A stretch of DNA of 9,652 nt from Ruminococcus sp. UBA4321. Lineage in GTDB: Bacteria > Bacillota > Clostridia > Oscillospirales > Ruminococcaceae. Position numbers and translations under genes: made by a program. Under the pieces are notes generated by a model. The model worked only from the letters and a program-made list of their open reading frames with translations. It did not search any database and was not told the DNA's origin. Every line of letters begins with the position of its first letter. Position 1 is the stretch's first letter. The stretch is from NCBI GenBank assembly GCA_002393815.1, contig DGUB01000032.1, positions 1 to 9,652 on the forward strand. Direction: 5' to 3'. Shown here one piece after another: positions 5,996-9,652 of the stretch.

Positions 5996-6536
5996 TGCGG
6001 TACACCTCCGACAGCCTTTGTTTGAGTTTGTTTCTTGCACGGTGCAGGCGCACACGGACATTGGCAAGTGTAATGCCAAGCATTTCGGCAATTTCTTCAT
6101 CTTCCAGTTCACAGCGGAATTTTAGCAGTAAAATATCACAGTAGACAGGCTCCAGAGAACGGATGATATCAAAAATCCGTTGCTTTACCTCGCGGGATTC
6201 GGTTTCCAGTTCGATATCCTGCAAGTCCGGAATTGTTTCTTCAAAATCCTCTGCCGGAAACTGCCGCTGATTCTGCTGATAAATTCTGATTGCTTCGTTC
6301 CGGGCGATAATCAGCAGATAATTCCGGGCAGTTTTTTCTTCCGGATTTCCGATTTTGTCCAGATGTCCGACAACTTTCAGAAATGCATTATGCACAGCAT
6401 CTTCTGCAAGATAGGAATCTTTCAGAATCTGATAGGCAGCTGTGTACATATTCTGACAGTATCGTTCATAGAGCTGCCGGAGCAGGGATTTCTGTGCCGG
6501 CGTTCCCGGTATCGCACTCAGAAACAGAGCTGTCAT
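5988..6536 (-). CDS. ECF (sigma-70 family) RNA polymerase sigma factor
   Basis: 182 residues, the usual ECF size. Region 2 spans ~20-85 (LYERYCQNMYTAAYQILKD, AEDAVHNAFLKV, ARNYLLIIARNEAIR) and recognises the -10; region 4 spans ~117-176 (LEPVYCDILLLKF, EIAEMLGITLANVRVRLHRA) and recognises the -35. No C-terminal extension is present. The start at 6536 forms an ATGA overlap with the stop of the preceding membrane-protein gene and follows AGGGA at good spacing, which implies translational coupling. A longer in-frame start at 6704 would overlap that gene by 170 bp and adds residues unlike any sigma factor. The next gene encodes the likely anti-sigma. Target promoters are unknown; the operon itself, including the dockerin protein, is an obvious candidate. 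Confidence 0.94.
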   Translation of the reverse strand: MTALFLSAIPGTPAQKSLLRQLYERYCQNMYTAAYQILKDSYLAEDAVHNAFLKVVGHLDKIGNPEEKTARNYLLIIARNEAIRIYQQNQRQFPAEDFEETIPDLQDIELETESREVKQRIFDIIRSLEPVYCDILLLKFRCELEDEEIAEMLGITLANVRVRLHRARNKLKQRLSEVYRNE

Positions 6537-7039
6537 GTATTGTCCCTGCTTTCCGGACGCAGTGCCAGATGTTCCGCGACAGAAACCAGAGTTTCCATAT
6601 CCAGCGAGGAATATAAATAAAACATATAGCCGCTGCTGTCTTCCCATGCCAGCTCGCTGCTGAGCGGTTCCCGGATACCTGTATAATGCACACCGTTTTT
6701 CCAAAATTCCTGACAGGAGACTTCTTCTGTATTTTTCCCGAGCGTGAGCCGGAATTCGCCTGCCATCTGTTCAAAATAGAGCCAGTCTTTTCCGTCAGCA
6801 TAATACTGTATACTTCCGTGCAGTGTAAGCACTTCCATGACAGATTCCATTTCTCCCAGACCACCGGTAATTTCATAAAGCTGCTGAATCGTCTGCTGCG
6901 GCTGTTCCGGTGTATTCTGCGGAAGATTCCGTCCGGGTGCAAACAGCAGAAATAGCAGAACACCATTGAGCAGAATCAGCAGAAAAATCAGTCTCAGCAT
7001 CTGGTTTTGTTTCAGATAAGTAATCAGTTTGTCATGCAT
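6533..7039 (-). CDS. Single-pass membrane protein, first gene of the ECF sigma operon
   Basis: 168 residues: a short basic cytoplasmic tail, one strong membrane helix (~14-34, MLRLIFLLILLNGVLLFLLF), a Pro/Gln-rich linker (NLPQNTPEQPQQTIQQ) and an extracytoplasmic domain of ~110 residues. Its end (NGVHYTGIREPLSSELAWEDSSGYMFYLYSSLDMETLVSVAEHL) has the layout of the DUF4367-like end of the anti-sigma protein: strand, W near the start of the next strand, aromatic strand, helix. It may be a co-sensor or modulator of the sigma factor. Two in-frame ATGs exist. I prefer 7039 because the GAGG site touches the upstream ATG at 7051 with no spacing; using 7051 would add MNFI. I do not recognise a named family with confidence. 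Confidence 0.75.
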   Translation of the reverse strand: MHDKLITYLKQNQMLRLIFLLILLNGVLLFLLFAPGRNLPQNTPEQPQQTIQQLYEITGGLGEMESVMEVLTLHGSIQYYADGKDWLYFEQMAGEFRLTLGKNTEEVSCQEFWKNGVHYTGIREPLSSELAWEDSSGYMFYLYSSLDMETLVSVAEHLALRPESRDNT

Positions 7040-7090
7040 GATAAAATTCATCCTCTCTATAAGAAATAACCTTTGCGTGCATATTTAATT

Positions 7091-7104
7091 ACAGAACATT
7101 CTGT
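7091..7104. repeat. Inverted repeat upstream of the ECF sigma operon
   Basis: Perfect 6-bp arms ACAGAA/TTCTGT around a 2-bp centre, in the 98-bp gap between the tRNA terminator and the first operon gene. This gap must hold the operon promoter, but I find no convincing sigma-A -35/-10 pair; TTAACA near 7115 with TGTAAT has a 19-bp spacer. The repeat could be an operator or part of an alternative-sigma promoter. Confidence 0.35.
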
Positions 7105-7137
7105 GAATTTTTTGTTAATTTTTTATGAATATCAGAA

Positions 7138-7172
7138 AATAAAAAAGATTCTCTGCAAAATTGCAGAGAATC
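7138..7172 (-). terminator. Intrinsic terminator of tRNA-Leu
   Basis: A perfect 12-bp self-complementary stem (7147-7158 with 7161-7172), arms GATTCTCTGCAA/TTGCAGAGAATC. In practice the innermost bases form the loop. On the minus strand it is followed by six T (7141-7146). It starts 5 bp after the tRNA 3' end and insulates the sigma operon from tRNA transcription. Confidence 0.9.
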
Positions 7173-7177
7173 CATCA

Positions 7178-7261
7178 TGCCGGCGGCGGGACTTGAACCC
7201 GCACGGTATCGCTACCAACGGATTTTGAGTCCGTCACGTCTGCCAATTCCATCACGCCGGC
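7178..7261 (-). tRNA. tRNA-Leu (anticodon CAA)
   Basis: An 84-nt class II tRNA read on the minus strand. The 7-bp acceptor stem is GCCGGCG/CGCCGGC with discriminator A. The D-loop region contains TTGGCAGAC. The anticodon stem ACGGA/TCCGT holds the loop CTCAAAA, giving anticodon CAA, which reads UUG. The long variable arm (GGTA-GCGA-TACC) is typical of leucine tRNAs, and the T-arm is GCGGG-TTCAAGT-CCCGC. The 3' CCA is not encoded (TGA follows the discriminator), so it must be added enzymatically. Confidence 0.97.
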
Positions 7262-7270
7262 AATGATAAT

Positions 7271-7299
7271 ATTATATCATAACCGAATAGATTTGTCAA
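7271..7299 (-). promoter_or_regulatory. Consensus sigma-A promoter of tRNA-Leu
   Basis: Minus strand TTGACA (7294-7299), exactly 17-bp spacer, TATAAT (7271-7276) with an extended TGA in front. Both hexamers match the consensus perfectly. The -10 ends 9 bp before the mature tRNA, so the precursor leader is very short. The -35 begins just 5 bp after the stop codon of the upstream gene. Confidence 0.93.
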
Positions 7300-7304
7300 G
7301 TGAT

Positions 7305-8297
7305 TTATGAAATTTTCTTGATTTTTTTCCAGAGGTCATATTGTTTCTGAACTTTCCGTGCAAAGCCGGGATTCATTTTTTCAGAAGCCTGCACCGCTTT
7401 TGCATAAAGATTTCCGTACATGCCGTTACTATTTTTCAGCTCCCGTTTCAGGTGCGGTTCTGCCCAATTCCAGACTGCATTTGCTTCCGGAATACCGGCA
7501 TTTATCAAATCAAGAGAACTTTCCAGAATGAACCGGAACAGATTTACACCATACCAGCCGGATAAATCCATAGCAGAGAGTATTTCAAATTCCTGATATG
7601 CCTCTTGAAACTTCTTCTGTTCTGTATAAAATTTCAGCAAATTGTAATGAGCAGAAATGATTTCATCTTCATTATTTTCTTTTACAGAGAATGCAAGACT
7701 TTTTTTCAGCAAAGGCTCATTATCGGCAGTTCTGCCGAGCTGTTCATTCCACCAGATAAGATGCCGGCAGTCGGATTTGTCTTTTATTACATATTCTGAT
7801 TTTACAATCTCCAGAAATTGCAGGGCATATTCTGTTTCGCCGGTATCGTAGGCAAGACTGAGACAATCTTCTGCATTGAAATCCGGGATTTCTTTTCTCG
7901 TCCGGCGGAAAAGTTCCGTTTCGTATTCATAACCGCAGTGACAGTCAAAATTCGCATTTTTGACACGTTCAAACAGTTCCGGATAATGATTCTCTGATAC
8001 AGAAAGCAGAACCGTCAGAATTTTGATTGCATCGCCGATTCCCTGAAAACTGTTTGTTTCCAGATTCTGACATTCTTCCCCGAACAGACGGAGCAGAATT
8101 TCTTCCGGCACTTCCTTATGACAATAAAGAATATAACTGCATAATTTCAGTCTGTCCGTGCTGTGCGTATCATAAGTACCGTAAGTTTCGTGATGCCCCT
8201 CTTTCCAGCAGACTGCCGAAAAATCGCCGTTCATAACTTGCTGATAGTACGTTTCCCAGCCGGAAAGCATCTGATTCAATAAATCCTGATATGTCAT
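7305..8297 (-). CDS. Conserved-looking cytoplasmic protein of unknown function, helical repeat type
   Basis: 330 residues with no signal peptide or membrane segment. I do not recognise the family. The N-terminal ~125 residues hold distinctive motifs: HHETYGTYDTHSTDRLK (35-51), NSFQGIGDAIKILTVLL (82-98) and NANFDCHCGYEYE (114-126, with C119, H120 and C121). From ~140 onward it is a run of amphipathic helices resembling TPR-like repeats (SLAYDTGETEYALQFLEIV, AHYNLLKFYTEQKKFQEAYQEFEIL), suggesting a protein-interaction scaffold. The ATG at 8297 follows an AAGGTGA Shine-Dalgarno that sits in the 12-bp gap after the MATE gene, so the two are probably co-transcribed. No terminator is visible between its stop and the tRNA promoter. 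Function cannot be inferred. Confidence 0.8.
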   Translation of the reverse strand: MTYQDLLNQMLSGWETYYQQVMNGDFSAVCWKEGHHETYGTYDTHSTDRLKLCSYILYCHKEVPEEILLRLFGEECQNLETNSFQGIGDAIKILTVLLSVSENHYPELFERVKNANFDCHCGYEYETELFRRTRKEIPDFNAEDCLSLAYDTGETEYALQFLEIVKSEYVIKDKSDCRHLIWWNEQLGRTADNEPLLKKSLAFSVKENNEDEIISAHYNLLKFYTEQKKFQEAYQEFEILSAMDLSGWYGVNLFRFILESSLDLINAGIPEANAVWNWAEPHLKRELKNSNGMYGNLYAKAVQASEKMNPGFARKVQKQYDLWKKIKKIS

Positions 8298-8309
8298 AAA
8301 AATTCACCT

Positions 8310-9650
8310 TTATGCGGTCTGCGGTCGGAATTTCTTCGGCAGGGAAGTCATTGCATAGACAGATGCCGAAATCAGCAGTACATCCGCCAGAACCCATGCG
8401 AACGGACTCGCCAGACAAACTCCGGTAAAGCCCCAGTTTCTGACCATAAACCATGCCGCAAATACTCTTGCACCAAGTTCGAGAATTCCGGCACTCATCG
8501 GCAGGAAACTGTAGCCCATCCCCTGAAGTGAATTTCTCAGGACGAACAGTACAGCAAGCACCGGATAAAACAGTCCGCTGATTCTCAGATATTTTACAGC
8601 ATAATCCATAATCGAGAGAAATGCTGTTTCTTTTGTGGAGACAAATAAATAGACAAAATATTTTCCTAAGAAGAACGAGAACGCATACGCAAAACAAGCA
8701 TAGCAGACAGATACTATCAGACTTTTTTTCAGCCCCTCTTTGATTCTGTCAATGCGCCGTGCGCCCAGATTCTGTCCGCAGTAAGTCGCCATCGTAATAC
8801 CAAGCGATTCCATAGGTCCTCCGACAACATTCTGAATCTTCTGAGCCGCAGTCACACTCGCGATAACCGTCGCGCCGAATCCGTTGATTGCCGTCTGCAT
8901 AATAATCGTACCGATTCCGGTAATACTGAACTGAAACGCCATCGGCAGACTGATGCCGCACAGTTCGGCACATTTTTCAGGACGGAATGCAAATTCCTCT
9001 TTCTCGAATTTCAGAACCGGGAAACGCTTATGCATAAAGTACAGACAGCATAAAGCCGAAATTCCCTGTGCAATCACAGTTGCCAGAGCTGCCCCGGCAG
9101 TTCCGAACAGCGGAATCATCGCGAAATCCAGTCCGATATTCAGCACAGAAGATACCGCTAAAAATACCAGAGGAGTGATGCTGTCCCCCATTGCCCGGAG
9201 AAATCCGGCAAGCAGATTATATAATACTGTTGCTGTCAGTCCGGCGAACATGACTGTCAGATAACTCTGTGCATTCTCAATAATTTCCGGGGGAGTCTGC
9301 ATCAGTTCCAGAATCGGACGGCAGAATATCACTGTTACCACAGTCAGAATCAGGCTGACAAGCCCGGAAATATAAGACGCATTCATCATGAAACGGCGCA
9401 TATCTTTCATATCATTCGCGCCGTATCTCTGCGCGACCGGAATCGAAAGCCCGGTGCATAAGCCTATCGCAAAGCCGATAACCAGAAAACATACTGCTCC
9501 GGTCGAGCCGATTGCTGCTAACGCTTCGGAATTCATACATCTGCCGACAATCGCCGTATCTGCTAAATTATAAAACTGCTGTAAAATATTTCCTGCTACC
9601 ATCGGCAGACAGAATTTTAAAATCAGCGATAACGGCTTGCCTTGTGTCAT
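8310..9650 (-). CDS. MATE-family multidrug/organic cation efflux transporter
   Basis: At least 446 residues, close to the full MATE length (~450), with about 12 hydrophobic segments. It exports organic cations, drugs or metabolites using a Na+ or H+ gradient. The N-terminus is characteristic: MTQGKPLSLILKFCLPMVAG followed by NILQQFYNLADTAIVGR, and the second half repeats the fold (SLPMAFQFSITGIGTIIMQTAINGFGATVIASVTAAQKI). The ATG at 9650 is only 2 bp from the window edge. The preceding codon ends in AT and is not a stop; many relatives have a few extra residues ending in Asp before this MT-G-P motif, so the true start may lie just outside. The Shine-Dalgarno is therefore not visible. Substrate is unknown, and the link to the downstream gene is operonic only. 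Confidence 0.93.
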   Translation of the reverse strand: MTQGKPLSLILKFCLPMVAGNILQQFYNLADTAIVGRCMNSEALAAIGSTGAVCFLVIGFAIGLCTGLSIPVAQRYGANDMKDMRRFMMNASYISGLVSLILTVVTVIFCRPILELMQTPPEIIENAQSYLTVMFAGLTATVLYNLLAGFLRAMGDSITPLVFLAVSSVLNIGLDFAMIPLFGTAGAALATVIAQGISALCCLYFMHKRFPVLKFEKEEFAFRPEKCAELCGISLPMAFQFSITGIGTIIMQTAINGFGATVIASVTAAQKIQNVVGGPMESLGITMATYCGQNLGARRIDRIKEGLKKSLIVSVCYACFAYAFSFFLGKYFVYLFVSTKETAFLSIMDYAVKYLRISGLFYPVLAVLFVLRNSLQGMGYSFLPMSAGILELGARVFAAWFMVRNWGFTGVCLASPFAWVLADVLLISASVYAMTSLPKKFRPQTA

Positions 9651-9652
9651 AT

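Noticed and set aside
5996..6112. Longer N-terminus for the anti-sigma factor starting at 6112
   Set aside because: The extra residues are an out-of-frame reading of sigma region 4; the ATG at 5995 has a strong GGAGG.
6537..6704. Longer N-terminus for the sigma factor starting at 6704
   Set aside because: It would overlap the upstream membrane-protein gene by 170 bp and adds non-sigma sequence; the ATG at 6536 has a Shine-Dalgarno and a normal ECF length.
7091..7104. LexA/SOS box
   Set aside because: The Firmicute SOS consensus is CGAAC-4-GTTCG; this repeat is ACAGAA-2-TTCTGT and does not match, and no DNA-repair gene follows.
7178..7261. tRNA-Leu as an integration site for a mobile element
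   Set aside because: No integrase, no repeat of the tRNA 3' end elsewhere in the window, and the tRNA has an intact promoter and terminator.
1..9652. CRISPR arrays, insertion sequences, phage genes, rRNA
   Set aside because: No regularly spaced repeats, transposase motifs, phage proteins or rRNA-like sequence were seen on either strand.

Overview
All genes in this window read on the minus strand. The content points to a cellulolytic Ruminococcus-like Firmicute: a secreted multidomain GH9 cellulase, a protein ending in a two-loop dockerin, a cytoplasmic GH5 of the Clostridium thermocellum CelC type, Gram-positive Shine-Dalgarno sites before nearly every gene, and moderate, slightly AT-rich composition by eye. 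Genus level is inference.

Layout from high to low coordinates, which is the direction of transcription. (1) 9650-7305: a MATE-family efflux transporter followed 12 bp later by a 330-aa cytoplasmic protein of unknown function. (2) 7299-7138: a self-contained tRNA-Leu(CAA) unit with a consensus sigma-A promoter and an intrinsic terminator. (3) 7039-4108: a tightly packed four-gene operon. It holds a single-pass membrane protein, an ECF sigma factor (4-bp overlap), a membrane-anchored probable anti-sigma factor (8-bp overlap), and a secreted dockerin-bearing protein with an unrecognised N-terminal region. A terminator follows. (4) 4045-1: a small cellulose-utilisation cluster. It holds a cytoplasmic GH5 glucanase, an AraC-family regulator with its own promoter and terminator, and a secreted GH9 (CBM4/9, Ig-like and GH9 modules) that runs off the left edge.

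Two observations stand out. First, the GH5 and GH9 genes flank the AraC gene. Each has an extended -10 box without a recognisable -35, and each carries the same 24-bp element (20 of 24 bases identical) exactly 27 bp upstream of the -10. The AraC gene's own promoter holds an 11-bp piece of that element over its -35 and spacer. This looks like a local regulon: the AraC protein activating both glucanase genes and possibly limiting its own synthesis. Second, the ECF sigma operon has related-looking extracytoplasmic domains in the two membrane proteins on either side of the sigma gene and ends in a dockerin protein. That suggests an envelope signalling unit with one component attached to a cellulosome, comparable in idea to the SigI/RsgI systems of C. 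thermocellum but built from different families. Both interpretations are inference from sequence and context.

No mobile elements, CRISPR arrays, rRNA genes or convincing plus-strand genes were found. The long plus-strand reading frames are antisense shadows.
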